From Actinomycetes bacterium (GTDB taxonomy: Bacteria; Actinomycetota; Acidimicrobiia; Acidimicrobiales; RAAP-2): DNA of 64,000 nt. The position numbers were made by a program, and so were the translations under genes. Positions 17,179 to 26,257 of the stretch are shown here, in pieces. Numbering within the stretch: position 1 is the first letter of the stretch; each line of letters begins with the position of its first letter. The stretch is taken from assembly GCA_021778895.1 (NCBI GenBank), contig JAJYBR010000001.1:164386-228385 (forward strand). Direction: 5' to 3'. The notes beneath the pieces are model-generated. The model was given only the letters and a program-made list of their open reading frames with translations, made no database searches and was not told the DNA's origin.

Positions 17179-18528
17179 GTGCGCTCGATCGTCTGGTTCC
17201 GGCGCGACCTGCGCCGGGACGACCACCCGGCGCTCGCCGCCGCGGCGGCGCGCGGTCCGGTGCTCGGACTCTTCGTGGTCGATCCGGTCCTGGCGGCGCC
17301 CGTCGGCCCGACGCGGGGCCGGTACCTGAGCGAGGCGCTGGCGGCCCTCGATGCCTCGAGCGGCCACCACCTGGTCATCCGTGTGGGCGATCCGGCCGAG
17401 GTCCTGATCGCCGTGGCGCGCGAGACCGGAGCCGACGCCGTCTACGCCACCGCGGAGACCACGCCGCGCGGGCGGGCCCGTGACGCGGCGGTCGCCGACG
17501 CCCTGGCGCGCGCCGCCATCGCGTGGCGTCCGCACTCGACGCCCTACGTCGTCGAGCCGGGCACGCTGCGCCAGCGCGATGGCCGGCCCTACCGGGTCTT
17601 CGGTGCCTACGCGCGCGCGTGGGCCGAGCGGGCGGCCAGCGTCCCCGGTCCCGTCCCGACGCCCCCGGTGACCTGGGTTCGGGCGCCCGGGGAGGTGCCG
17701 GCGGTCGTGGGTGACGTGGTCGGCACGCGACGTCCGGCCCACTTCGGGGGCCTGCCCGACGCGCCGGCGCCCGCGCGTCCGCCCGCGGGAGAGGACGCCG
17801 CTCGAGAAGCCCTGCTCGCCTTCGCGGGTCGCGCCGAGGGCTACGGCGCGGTGCGCGACGACCTGGGACGTGACGCCACGAGTCGGCTCAGCCCCCACCT
17901 GCACGTGGGCGCGCTGCACCCGCGCACGGTGCTCGCGGCGCTCGACGCGGCCGGGCAGGTGGCCCCGGAGTTCCGCCGCCAGCTGGTGTGGCGGGAGTTC
18001 TACGCCGACGTCCTGTGGCACGAGCCGCGCTCGGCCTGGCACGACCTGCGCGGGGCCGGGGCGCCTCCGCCCGACCGGGACGGCGCGGCCCTCGCGCGCT
18101 TCTCGCGCTGGGCCCGCGGGGACACCGGACTGCCACTGGTCGACGCCGGGATGCGCCAGCTGCTCGCCGAAGGGTGGATGCCCAACCGCGCGCGGCTGGT
18201 GTGCGCCTCGTTCCTGGTCAAGCACCTGCACGTCGACTGGCGCTGGGGAGCCTCCTGGTTCCTGTGGCGGCTGGTCGACGGGGACGTGGCCTCCAACCAG
18301 CACGGCTGGCAGTGGGTGGCCGGCACGGGCACCGATGCCGCGCCGTACCACCGCATCTTCAACCCCGTGCGCCAGGCCGAGCGCTTCGACCCCGATGGCG
18401 CCTACACGCGCCGCCACCTGCCCGAGCGCTACCGCCCCGGGGGCGTCGTCCCGGCCCCCATGGTGGACCTGGCGGCCGAGCGCCGCGAGGCCCTGGCGCG
18501 CGCGGCGATGGCCCGGGGGGCGCGATGA
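17179..18528 (+). CDS. phr: Deoxyribodipyrimidine photolyase (class I photolyase/cryptochrome family)
   Basis: A 449-residue flavoprotein that repairs UV pyrimidine dimers with light. The N-terminal alpha/beta antenna domain begins RSIVWFRRDLRRDDHPAL; the FAD domain contains RRQLVWREFYADVLW, LVDAGMRQLLAEGWMPNR and ASNQHGWQWVAGTGTDAAPY, the latter with Trp residues characteristic of class I CPD photolyases. Several in-frame GTGs exist (17161, 17176, 17179); GGGAGG four bases before 17179 favours that one. It sits between recO and hemW, overlapping hemW by four bases, so it is expressed within this operon rather than as a stand-alone light-induced gene. Confidence 0.9.
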   Translation: MRSIVWFRRDLRRDDHPALAAAAARGPVLGLFVVDPVLAAPVGPTRGRYLSEALAALDASSGHHLVIRVGDPAEVLIAVARETGADAVYATAETTPRGRARDAAVADALARAAIAWRPHSTPYVVEPGTLRQRDGRPYRVFGAYARAWAERAASVPGPVPTPPVTWVRAPGEVPAVVGDVVGTRRPAHFGGLPDAPAPARPPAGEDAAREALLAFAGRAEGYGAVRDDLGRDATSRLSPHLHVGALHPRTVLAALDAAGQVAPEFRRQLVWREFYADVLWHEPRSAWHDLRGAGAPPPDRDGAALARFSRWARGDTGLPLVDAGMRQLLAEGWMPNRARLVCASFLVKHLHVDWRWGASWFLWRLVDGDVASNQHGWQWVAGTGTDAAPYHRIFNPVRQAERFDPDGAYTRRHLPERYRPGGVVPAPMVDLAAERREALARAAMARGAR

Positions 18529-19595
18529 GCTTCGGCGTCTACGTCCACGTCCCGTTCTGCGCGGAACGGTGCGACTACTGCGCCTTCGCCACCTACGCGG
18601 ACCGCGACCACCTGCGCGATCCCTACGTGGCCGCGCTGCACACCGAGCTCGCGCGCACGGCCGCCGAGCGCCCGGTCGCGACCTCGGTCTTCTTCGGCGG
18701 CGGCACGCCCTCGCGCCTGCCGGCAGCCGACCTCGTGGGCGTGCTGGGCGACATCGCGCGCACCGCCGACGCCGAGGTGACCGTCGAGTGCAATCCCGAG
18801 GACGCCTCGCTGGAGCGCCTGCGCGCCTACCGGGCGGGGGGCGTGACGCGCATGTCCTTCGGCGTGCAGTCGACCCAGGCTCCCGTGCTGGCCGACCTCG
18901 GCCGGCGCCACGGGGTGGGCGCCCACGTCGCGGTGGCGGCCGCGGTCACCGAGGCCGGGTTCACCGACTGGAACATGGACCTGATCATCGGCTCGCGCGC
19001 CGAATCGCTCGACGACGTCGAGCGCACCTTGGAGGACATCCTCGGCCTGGCGACGCCCCCGCCGCACCTGAGCTGCTATGTCTTGACCCCCGAGCCGGCC
19101 ACCCCGCTCGGGCGCGACCCGCGCCGGCACCCCGACGAGGATGCCACAGCGGAGGCGTACGACCTGGTGGGGAAGCGACTCGAGGCCGCGGGGTACCGCT
19201 GGGAGGAGATCTCGAACTGGGCGCGCCCCGGCCACGAGTCGCGCCACAACCAGCTCTACTGGGACCAGGGCGACTACCAGGGCGTGGGTTCGGCGGCGCA
19301 CTCGCACCACGCGGGGCGGCGCTGGTGGAACGTCCGCACTCCCGACCGCTACATCCGACTCCTCGAGGCGGGGCGCTCGCCGGTGGCCGGCGAGGAGGTC
19401 CTCGACGACGAGACGCGGGCCTTCGAGCGTGACTCGCTGGCCTTGCGCACCCGCCGGGGGGTCCCGGTCGAGGCCTTCGACTCCCTCGACGAGATCGCCC
19501 ACCTGGTCGATGTGCGCGCCGGGACCGTGCGCCTGGCGCCGCAGGGCCGGCTGCTGGCCAACCAGGTGATCCTGCGGTTGCGCTCGGGACGCTAG
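18525..19595 (+). CDS. hemW: Radical SAM protein HemW (coproporphyrinogen III oxidase-like)
   Basis: A 356-residue radical SAM protein. The Fe-S motif CAERCDYC places cysteines at residues 12, 16 and 19, and FFGGGTPSRLP, ECNPED and SFGVQS follow in the usual order; NWARPGHESRHNQLYW lies in the C-terminal half. The single-cluster form with this C-terminal HemW domain is a heme chaperone rather than a true HemN oxidase. The ATG overlaps the photolyase stop. In many bacteria hemW adjoins lepA and hrcA; here it has moved to the recO group. Confidence 0.9.
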   Translation: MSFGVYVHVPFCAERCDYCAFATYADRDHLRDPYVAALHTELARTAAERPVATSVFFGGGTPSRLPAADLVGVLGDIARTADAEVTVECNPEDASLERLRAYRAGGVTRMSFGVQSTQAPVLADLGRRHGVGAHVAVAAAVTEAGFTDWNMDLIIGSRAESLDDVERTLEDILGLATPPPHLSCYVLTPEPATPLGRDPRRHPDEDATAEAYDLVGKRLEAAGYRWEEISNWARPGHESRHNQLYWDQGDYQGVGSAAHSHHAGRRWWNVRTPDRYIRLLEAGRSPVAGEEVLDDETRAFERDSLALRTRRGVPVEAFDSLDEIAHLVDVRAGTVRLAPQGRLLANQVILRLRSGR

Positions 19596-19608
19596 GAGAG
19601 CGCTCAAG

Positions 19609-19614
19609 TATCCT
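19609..19614 (+). promoter_or_regulatory. -10 hexamer TATCCT, leaderless glyS promoter
   Basis: TATCCT ends six bases before the glyS ATG at 19621. Confidence 0.5.
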
Positions 19615-19620
19615 TGGCCG

Positions 19621-20937
19621 ATGACCGACCACCGACCCGCCGACCTGCTCGAGAAGGTCGTCAACCTCACCAAGCGTCGTGGCTTCATCTTCCAGTCCGC
19701 CGACATCTACGGGGGATTCCGCTCGGCCTATGACTACGGCCCCCTGGGTGTCAACATGTTGCGCAACGTCAAGGCCGCGTGGTGGCGCTCGATGGTCCAG
19801 CTGCGCGACGACATCGTCGGCATCGACGCGGCGATCCTCGGCCCACCGGCGATCTGGGCCGCGTCGGGCCACCTGGAGACCTTCACCGACCCCCTGGTGG
19901 ACTGCCTGCGGTGCAAGGAGCGCTGGCGCGAGGACAAGATCGACGGGGTGTGCCCCCAGTGCGGGGGGACCGAGTTTACCGAGGCCCGGGCCTTCAACCT
20001 GATGTTCAAGACCCACGCCGGCCCCGTCGAGGGGGAGGGCGCGGCGGCCTACCTGCGTCCCGAGACCGCCCAGGGCATGTTCACCAACTTCGCCAACGTG
20101 CTCGCGGCCACCCGGCGCAAGCCGCCCTTCGGCATCGCCCAGGTGGGCAAGAGCTTCCGCAACGAGATCACGCCGCAGAACTTCGTCTTCCGCACCCGCG
20201 AGTTCGAGCAGATGGAGATGGAGTACTTCGTCCCACCCGCCGAGGCCGACCACTGGTACCGGTACTGGATCGAGACGCGCTACGCCTGGTACCGCGACCT
20301 CGGGATCCCCGAGGACCAGCTGCGCCTGCACCAGCACGCGCCCGAGGACCTGTCGCACTACTCGCGCGGGACGACCGACGTCGAGTACCTCTTCCCGTGG
20401 GGCTTCGACGAGCTCGAGGGCGTCGCCAACCGGGGCGATTACGACCTGACCCAGCACGCGACGGCGTCGGGCGTGCGCCTCGAGTACTTCGACCAGGCGA
20501 GTGGCGAGCGCTACGTGCCCTGGGTCATCGAGCCGGCCGCTGGGGCGACGCGCGCCATGATGGCGTTCCTGCTCGCGGCCTACGCCGAGGACGAGGTCGC
20601 CGGCGAGACGCGCATCGTGCTCCGACTCGATCCGCGCCTGTCGCCCTACCAGGTCGCCGTGCTGCCCCTGTCGCGCAAGCCCGAGCTCGAGTCGGTCGCG
20701 AAGGATGTGGCCGCACGCCTGCGGCCCCTGGTGATGGTGGACTACGACGTCACCCAGTCGATCGGCCGCCGCTACCGCCGCCAGGACGAGATCGGGACGC
20801 CGCTGTGCGTGACGGTCGACTTCGACACTCTCGACGACCACGCGGTGACGGTGCGCGACCGAGACACGACGGCCCAGGTGCGCGTGGGGATCGGCGACCT
20901 CGTCGACGAGGTCCGCGGGCGCCTCAGCCTGATCTGA
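19621..20937 (+). CDS. glyS: Glycine-tRNA ligase (single-chain alpha2 type)
   Basis: A 438-residue class II synthetase that charges tRNA-Gly. It has the eukaryote/Gram-positive-type layout: RRGFIFQSADIYGG near the start, an inserted zinc site with CxxC at residues 95/98 and 111/114, the class II motif 2 region KSFRNEITPQNFVFRTREFE, and an anticodon-binding domain from about residue 340. Length is a little below the usual 450-460. The leaderless-type promoter lies just upstream. The last 14 bases overlap the convergent MFS gene. Confidence 0.95.
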   Translation: MTDHRPADLLEKVVNLTKRRGFIFQSADIYGGFRSAYDYGPLGVNMLRNVKAAWWRSMVQLRDDIVGIDAAILGPPAIWAASGHLETFTDPLVDCLRCKERWREDKIDGVCPQCGGTEFTEARAFNLMFKTHAGPVEGEGAAAYLRPETAQGMFTNFANVLAATRRKPPFGIAQVGKSFRNEITPQNFVFRTREFEQMEMEYFVPPAEADHWYRYWIETRYAWYRDLGIPEDQLRLHQHAPEDLSHYSRGTTDVEYLFPWGFDELEGVANRGDYDLTQHATASGVRLEYFDQASGERYVPWVIEPAAGATRAMMAFLLAAYAEDEVAGETRIVLRLDPRLSPYQVAVLPLSRKPELESVAKDVAARLRPLVMVDYDVTQSIGRRYRRQDEIGTPLCVTVDFDTLDDHAVTVRDRDTTAQVRVGIGDLVDEVRGRLSLI

Positions 20938-22141
20938 CCGGGACGCGCCCGCGCGGGGCTCGGGCCTCGAGCAGCGTGGGGACGACGAGCACGGCGCCCA
21001 GACCAGCACCCAGCCAGCAGTCGCCCGTCCAGCCAACGCGGTCGTAGAGCTGGCCCGACACCAGGGAGCCCACCGCTGCGCCGAGGAAGCTGAAGGTCAT
21101 GTAGACGCTGTTGACCCGGCTGCGGGCGTCGGGCCGCAGCGCGTAGATGATCGACTGGTTGGTGATCTGCATGCCCTGCATGCCCGCGTCGAGGAGCACG
21201 AGCCCGACGGCCAGCCCCACGAGCGTCCCCCCACCAAGCGCCAGGACGACGAAGGCCCCGGCCACCAGGCACGCGGCGGCGACCGACGACCAGTGGGTGC
21301 CGTGGCGGTCGGCCGTGTGGCCGGCGAGATTGGCGGCGGTGACCCCCGCGACCCCGAACAGCCCGAAGAGCCCGATCTGCGCGTTGGAGTAGTGGAATGG
21401 CGCGGCGGCCAGGTGGAACGACAGCGTCGTCCAGGCGACGCTGAAGGCGCCGAAGACCACCGCCCCGTAGAGGGAGCGGCGCCGGAGGGCGCCCAAGCGG
21501 ACCAGCGCAGCGGTGCCGACCAGCAGGTCGCGGTAGCGCACGCGGGGTCGGGGGGCCTCGTCGGGCAGCGTGAAGACCAGGACCACTGCCGTCACCACGA
21601 GGGCACCGGCGGCGATGGCGTAGACGGCGCGCCAGCCCGCTCCCTGGGCGATGAGGCCCGCGAAGGTGCGCGACAGGAGCACGCCGACGAGCAGGCCCGT
21701 CATCACGCGGGCGATGGTGCGCCCGCGCTGCGGGGGTGCGGCCAGGTCGGCCGCGAGAGGAACGATGGTCTGGGCGCCCACCGAGACCAGGCCGATGAGG
21801 AGGGCCAGGACGGCGAGCAGGGCGAAGCTGTGCATCAGCGCCGCCGCGGCCATGACGACCGCGGCCGCGAGGAAGATGACGACGAGGAGAGGGCGGCGCG
21901 CGATGAGGTCGCCCAAGGGCACCACGAGGACCAGGCCGACCGCGTAGCCCGCCTGGGTCAGGGTCACGAGAGCCGCTGCGGCGGCCGACGAGACGCGAAA
22001 GTCGACGCGGATCTGGTGCAGCAGGGGCTGGACGTAGTACAGGTTGGCGACGATGACACCGGTGGCTGCCGCCATCACGGTCAGGCGCCACGGGGCCAGA
22101 GTCGATGCGGGCACCTGGGGGTGCTCAGGCAAGGGAGGCAC
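20924..22141 (-). CDS. MFS transporter (12-TM, sugar efflux/drug type)
   Basis: A 405-residue major facilitator with two six-helix halves. VIVANLYYVQPLLHQIRVDF in helix 1 and PLGDLIARRPLL between helices 2 and 3 resemble the AraJ/YtbD-like H+-coupled exporters; LRPDARSRVNSVYMTFSFLG is the matching motif in the second half. The substrate is unknown. Its ATG lies 17 bases inside the end of the thioesterase gene, so it is the last cistron of a four-gene minus-strand unit headed by the ABC exporter. Confidence 0.85.
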   Translation of the reverse strand: MPPLPEHPQVPASTLAPWRLTVMAAATGVIVANLYYVQPLLHQIRVDFRVSSAAAAALVTLTQAGYAVGLVLVVPLGDLIARRPLLVVIFLAAAVVMAAAALMHSFALLAVLALLIGLVSVGAQTIVPLAADLAAPPQRGRTIARVMTGLLVGVLLSRTFAGLIAQGAGWRAVYAIAAGALVVTAVVLVFTLPDEAPRPRVRYRDLLVGTAALVRLGALRRRSLYGAVVFGAFSVAWTTLSFHLAAAPFHYSNAQIGLFGLFGVAGVTAANLAGHTADRHGTHWSSVAAACLVAGAFVVLALGGGTLVGLAVGLVLLDAGMQGMQITNQSIIYALRPDARSRVNSVYMTFSFLGAAVGSLVSGQLYDRVGWTGDCWLGAGLGAVLVVPTLLEARAPRGRVPVRSG

Positions 22142-22553
22142 CGGGGGGGATCGAGTAGGTGACCTGGGCCTTGGCGACCAGGTCGTCGGTGGCGCGCGAC
22201 GTGATGGCCACCTCGATGACCGCTAGGCGCCGGCCGAGCTTGAGCAGGTGCGTCTTGGCGACGACGTCGTCGAGTGGCGGTCGGCGCAGGAAGTCGATGT
22301 GGAGGCTCGTCGTGACGGCGAGGACGACCGGGCCGACCTGGGACATCACGGCGCACCAGGCGGCCGTGTCGGCGAGCATCATCATCGCGGGACCCGACAG
22401 CGTCCCGCCGGGGCGCACGTGGTGGGGTCCCACGGGCAGGGACACACTCACCTGGGCCGCGTCGACGGACTCGACCACCGGGATCTCGGCGCCGGGGAAG
22501 GCCGCGGCCAGGATCTCCTGGAGTGCCGCCGCGTCCAGGACCGGCTCGCTCAC
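22125..22553 (-). CDS. PaaI-family hotdog thioesterase
   Basis: A 142-residue single-hotdog protein. RPGGTLSGPAMMMLADTAAW near residues 49-68 is the active-site helix region of PaaI-like acyl-CoA thioesterases, and TTSLHIDFLRRPPLDDVVAK is the conserved strand. The usual HGG is replaced by PGG, a variation seen in part of the family. GTG start overlapping the ABC permease stop by four bases; its end overlaps the MFS start. The linkage suggests that an acyl thioester or its product is connected to what the two exporters handle, but no direct evidence shows this. Confidence 0.8.
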   Translation of the reverse strand: MSEPVLDAAALQEILAAAFPGAEIPVVESVDAAQVSVSLPVGPHHVRPGGTLSGPAMMMLADTAAWCAVMSQVGPVVLAVTTSLHIDFLRRPPLDDVVAKTHLLKLGRRLAVIEVAITSRATDDLVAKAQVTYSIPPGASLA

Positions 22554-23368
22554 GTCGCCCTCCGGTAGCGCAGAGTCGCCAAGGGCACCAGGAGCGCGAG
22601 GGCTCCGATGCCCCAGACCACGGCGATCCACACCGACTGACCGTGCGCGACCCCGAGCATCAGACCGCGCACGGCGTCGGCGGCCTGGGAGACGGGCTGG
22701 TTGCGGGCGAAGGGTTGCAGCCACGAGGGCATCGACGGCACCGGGACGAAGATCGACGACGCGAAGGTCAACGGGAAGATGATGGGGAACGTCATCGCCT
22801 GGGCCGTCTCGGAGTTCGGGGCGGCGAGGCCGACGTAGGCGAACCCCCAGGAGAGCGCGTAGGCGAAGAACAGCATCAGGAGTCCGGCCTCGACGTAGGG
22901 GATGAAGCCGCCGTGGGGACGGAATCCGACCAGGAAGCCGACCCCGGTGATGACGAGGATGACGACGACGTTGCGGATCAGGTCGGACACGGTGCGACCC
23001 GCGAGCACGGCCATGCGGGCCATCGGCAACGCGCGGAACCGCTCGATGAGACCGCGCTGGAGGTCCTCGGCGAGGCCAATGGTCGTCCCGATGGCGCCGA
23101 AGATCGTCGTCTGCACCAGGATGCCTGGGATGAGGAAGTTCACGTAGTTGGGCACGTTGATCGCCCCGCCGAAGACGTAGCGGAACAGGAGCACGAACAT
23201 GATGGGCTGGATCAGGGTGAAGACGAAGGACACCGGGATCCGCACGATGGCCAAGATGTTGCGCCGGCCCATGGTCCACACGTCGCTGACCACCCAGCGC
23301 AGCGAGGGCTCGGCGCTCGAGCGCGGGGGGCTCGGTGGCGCCGTCGTGAGAGGGGGCGAGGCGCTCAC
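22550..23368 (-). CDS. ABC-2 type transporter permease (DrrB-like)
   Basis: A 272-residue permease. After a Pro/Ser-rich N-terminus comes DVWTMGRRNILAIVRIPVSF and six hydrophobic segments, with the ABC-2 EAA-like loop LAEDLQRGLIERFRALPMAR, typical of daunorubicin-resistance (DrrB) permeases. It pairs with the ATPase upstream through a four-base overlap (GTGA). Such pairs export lipids, polyketides or drugs. The substrate cannot be inferred from sequence alone. Confidence 0.9.
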   Translation of the reverse strand: MSASPPLTTAPPSPPRSSAEPSLRWVVSDVWTMGRRNILAIVRIPVSFVFTLIQPIMFVLLFRYVFGGAINVPNYVNFLIPGILVQTTIFGAIGTTIGLAEDLQRGLIERFRALPMARMAVLAGRTVSDLIRNVVVILVITGVGFLVGFRPHGGFIPYVEAGLLMLFFAYALSWGFAYVGLAAPNSETAQAMTFPIIFPLTFASSIFVPVPSMPSWLQPFARNQPVSQAADAVRGLMLGVAHGQSVWIAVVWGIGALALLVPLATLRYRRAT

Positions 23369-24357
23369 CGGCGCCTCCGGCCGCGAACCGCGGGCACCGA
23401 CTCGGCGGCCTCGTCCTCGGCGTGGTGCCCCGTCAGGGTGAGGAAGACGTCGTCGAGACTCGGCTCGCGCAGGGCGAGGCCCGTCACCGACAGCGCTGCG
23501 GCATCGACGCGGCGCAGGGACTCGGCTGCGGCCGCGGGTCCGTCGTCGACCGTCAGGTCCACCACGGTGCCCTCGACGAAGGCGGGCTTGGCGGCGACGT
23601 CGGCGAGCAGGGCGCCCGCGCGCTGGGCCGCTTCGGTCGAGGCGAATGTCAGTGACAGGACCGTCGCCCCGAGTCGCGACTTGAGCTCGCTCGAGGTCCC
23701 CTGGGCGATGATGCGACCCCGGTCGAGGACAGCGAGCTGGTGGGCGAGCCGGTCGGCCTCCTCGAGGTACTGCGTCGTCAGCAGGACCGTGGTCCCGCTC
23801 TCGGCCAGGCCCTCGATGATGGCCCAAAGGTCCTGGCGGCTCTGGGGGTCGAGGCCCGTGGTCGGCTCGTCGAGGAACAGCAGGGGTGGGGAGGCCACCA
23901 GGGCAGCCGCCAGGTCGAGGCGCCGGCGCATCCCGCCCGAATAGGTCTTGACGTTGCGCCGCGCCGCGTCGGCCAGCCCGAACTCCTCGAGGAGGGCGAC
24001 CGACCTCTCGGTCACGACGGCTCGGCTGAGATGGTTGAGCCGCCCGATCATGCGGAGGTTCTCGATACCGGTCAGATTGTCGTCCACCGTCGCGAACTGC
24101 CCGGCCAGCCCGATCGACCGACGCACGGCATTGGCCTGGTGCACGACGTCCGCTCCGTTGACCGTGGCCGTGCCCGAGTCGGGCCGGATGATCGTCGACA
24201 GGATGCGGATCATGGTGGTCTTGCCCGAGCCGTTGGGGCCGAGGAGCCCGAAGATCTGGCCCCGCTCGACGGACAGGGACACCCCGTCGAGGGCGTGCAC
24301 CGATCCGTCGCGGAAGGTGCGCACGATGTCGCGCGCCTCGACGGCCAAGTCGTGCAC
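23365..24357 (-). CDS. ABC transporter ATP-binding protein (DrrA-like)
   Basis: A 330-residue ATPase. Walker A GPNGSGKTT is at residues 40-48, the signature YSGGMRRRLDLA near 138, Walker B FLDEPTTGLDP near 160, and a C-terminal extension of about 100 residues (SLDDVFLTLTGHHAEDE) is diagnostic of the DrrA family. The GTG start has TAGACT six bases upstream, so it heads the operon with permease, thioesterase and MFS. It diverges from dnaG over 73 bases. Confidence 0.92.
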   Translation of the reverse strand: MHDLAVEARDIVRTFRDGSVHALDGVSLSVERGQIFGLLGPNGSGKTTMIRILSTIIRPDSGTATVNGADVVHQANAVRRSIGLAGQFATVDDNLTGIENLRMIGRLNHLSRAVVTERSVALLEEFGLADAARRNVKTYSGGMRRRLDLAAALVASPPLLFLDEPTTGLDPQSRQDLWAIIEGLAESGTTVLLTTQYLEEADRLAHQLAVLDRGRIIAQGTSSELKSRLGATVLSLTFASTEAAQRAGALLADVAAKPAFVEGTVVDLTVDDGPAAAAESLRRVDAAALSVTGLALREPSLDDVFLTLTGHHAEDEAAESVPAVRGRRRR

Positions 24358-24363
24358 GGCGCG

Positions 24364-24369
24364 AGTCTA
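24364..24369 (-). promoter_or_regulatory. -10 hexamer TAGACT, leaderless ABC operon promoter
   Basis: TAGACT on the minus strand ends six bases before the GTG at 24357. Confidence 0.55.
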
Positions 24370-24417
24370 GAAGTTGACGTGGCGCGACTCAGCGTGGCTC
24401 GTGCCCGCACCCTCCGG

Positions 24418-24423
24418 TACGGT
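24418..24423 (+). promoter_or_regulatory. -10 hexamer TACGGT, leaderless dnaG promoter
   Basis: TACGGT ends seven bases before the GTG at 24431 and supports that codon as the dnaG start. Confidence 0.5.
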
Positions 24424-24430
24424 GGCGGTC

Positions 24431-26257
24431 GTGGCCATCTCGGAGGAGGACATCGCGGCGGTCCGTGCGGCCACCGACATCGTCGCACTGATCACCGAGC
24501 AGGTGGCGCTACGGCGCTCGGGCCAGCGCTGGGTGGGCCTGTGCCCGTTCCACACCGAGAAGACGCCGTCGTTCTCGGTGAACGCCCAGGAGGGTCGCTA
24601 CTACTGCTTCGGGTGCCACGCCGCGGGCGACCAGATCACCTGGGTCCGCGAGACGCTCCACGTCGAGTTCGCGGATGCCGTTCGCCAGCTGGCCGACCGC
24701 GTTGGTATCGAGTTGCGCGAGGATCCCGCGGCTAGCCGGCAGCGTCACGAGCGCCAGCGTCTGCTCGAGGCGATGGAGCGGGCGGTGGCCTGGTACCAAG
24801 AGCGGCTCCTCGCCGATCCCGCGGCCCGTCCGGCCCGCGACTACCTGCGCAGCCGAGGGATCGACGGGCACTGGGCTCGCGAGTTCCGGCTCGGCTGGGC
24901 CCCCGACGACTGGGACGCGCTGGCACGCGAGCTCGACCTCGACGCGCGGATCCTGGCCGGGACCGGGCTCGGCTTCCTCAACCAGCGCGGGCGGCGCCAG
25001 GACGCCATGCGGGGGCGCATCATCTTCCCGATCATGGATCCGAGCGGGCGGCCGATCGCCCTGGGCGGGCGCATCCTGCCCGGCCAGGTCGGTCACGACG
25101 GCCACGCGCCAGCCAAGTACAAGAACAGTCCCGAGACCGCCATCTACTCCAAGCGTCGGACCCTCTACGGCCTCAACTGGGCCAAGGACGAGATCATCCG
25201 CTCGGGGGAGATCGTCGTGTGCGAGGGCTACACCGACGTCATCGCCTTCTTCCAGGCGGGAGTTCGGCGCGCCGTGGCCACGTGCGGGACGGCGCTCGGC
25301 GAGGAGCACTTCACGGCGATGCGGAACTTCGCGCGGCGCATCGTCCTGGCCTACGACGCCGACCAGGCGGGTCAGAGCGCGGCCGCCGCCGTCTACCAGT
25401 GGGAGCGCCGCCACGAGGTGGACGTCGCGGTCGCCCGGCTCCCGGCCGGCCGGGATCCCGCCGATGTCGTGCGAGAGGACCCGGCCGCGCTCGTGGCGGC
25501 CGTCGCCGACGCGGTCCCGTTCCTGCAGTTCCGCCTCGACCGCGCCACGGCGACCAGTGCCGATGCGACGCCCGAGGCGCGGGCGCGGGCGGGGGAGCGC
25601 GCGATCGAGGTGCTGGCCGAGCACCCGAGCGACCTGGTGCGCGACCAGTACGAGATGCGCGTCGCCGACCGTCTGGGGATCGACGTGGCGATCGTTCGCG
25701 AGCGCGTGCGCGCGCAGCTGTCGGGTGCCGGCCGTCCAGTGGTGGCATCGCCGTCGTCGAACGCGCCCCCTCCGCCCGCTCCGGCGCGTCCCTCGCGGGG
25801 GGCGCCGCCGCGCCCGGGCGTGGCGGCGCTGCGCCTGTGCGTCCTGGAGCCGTCCACCCGAGCGCACTTCTCGGCGGCGTACTTCGTCCCGGTCGCCCAG
25901 CGGCGGGCGTTCGAGGCCCTGATCACCACGGCGAACGTGGATGCGGCGATCGCCTCACTCGAGCACGAGGGGGAGGCCGAGGCCGCGGACCTGCTGGCCT
26001 CGGCCGTGGTGAGCGAGCTCCCGGCGCCAGCGACGTCCGAGATGGTCACGGCCGTCGTCGCCCAGCTCGTCCGCTTGGCGGCCACGGCCGCGCTCCGGCG
26101 CCTGGAGCGGCGGATGCGCTCCGGGGAGATCTCCCCCGAACATGCGGGCACCGTGATCCGCGATGTGAAGGCCCGACTCGAGATGCTCGACACGGAGCAA
26201 GCGACCGCGGCGGTCTCTTCGCTGCGCGTGTGGCTGGAGGAGGAGTCGGCCGCGTGA
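24431..26257 (+). CDS. dnaG: DNA primase
   Basis: A 608-residue primase that lays RNA primers at the fork. It begins AISEEDIAAVRAATDIVALI, with the CHC2 zinc finger CPFH...CFGC near residues 37-62, then the catalytic TOPRIM region (VCEGYTDVIAF and AYDADQAGQ), and a C-terminal helicase-binding domain after a Pro/Ala linker. An in-frame TTG at 24374 would add 19 residues, but family alignment and the upstream hexamer favour GTG 24431. The stop overlaps the sigma-factor GTG, reproducing the dnaG-sigma arrangement known from rpoD operons. Confidence 0.94.
   Translation: MAISEEDIAAVRAATDIVALITEQVALRRSGQRWVGLCPFHTEKTPSFSVNAQEGRYYCFGCHAAGDQITWVRETLHVEFADAVRQLADRVGIELREDPAASRQRHERQRLLEAMERAVAWYQERLLADPAARPARDYLRSRGIDGHWAREFRLGWAPDDWDALARELDLDARILAGTGLGFLNQRGRRQDAMRGRIIFPIMDPSGRPIALGGRILPGQVGHDGHAPAKYKNSPETAIYSKRRTLYGLNWAKDEIIRSGEIVVCEGYTDVIAFFQAGVRRAVATCGTALGEEHFTAMRNFARRIVLAYDADQAGQSAAAAVYQWERRHEVDVAVARLPAGRDPADVVREDPAALVAAVADAVPFLQFRLDRATATSADATPEARARAGERAIEVLAEHPSDLVRDQYEMRVADRLGIDVAIVRERVRAQLSGAGRPVVASPSSNAPPPPAPARPSRGAPPRPGVAALRLCVLEPSTRAHFSAAYFVPVAQRRAFEALITTANVDAAIASLEHEGEAEAADLLASAVVSELPAPATSEMVTAVVAQLVRLAATAALRRLERRMRSGEISPEHAGTVIRDVKARLEMLDTEQATAAVSSLRVWLEEESAA

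Noticed and set aside
24374..24430. TTG at 24374 as an upstream start for dnaG.
   Set aside because: The added 19 residues do not resemble primase N-termini, and the GTG at 24431 is correctly spaced from TACGGT and aligns with the family start.
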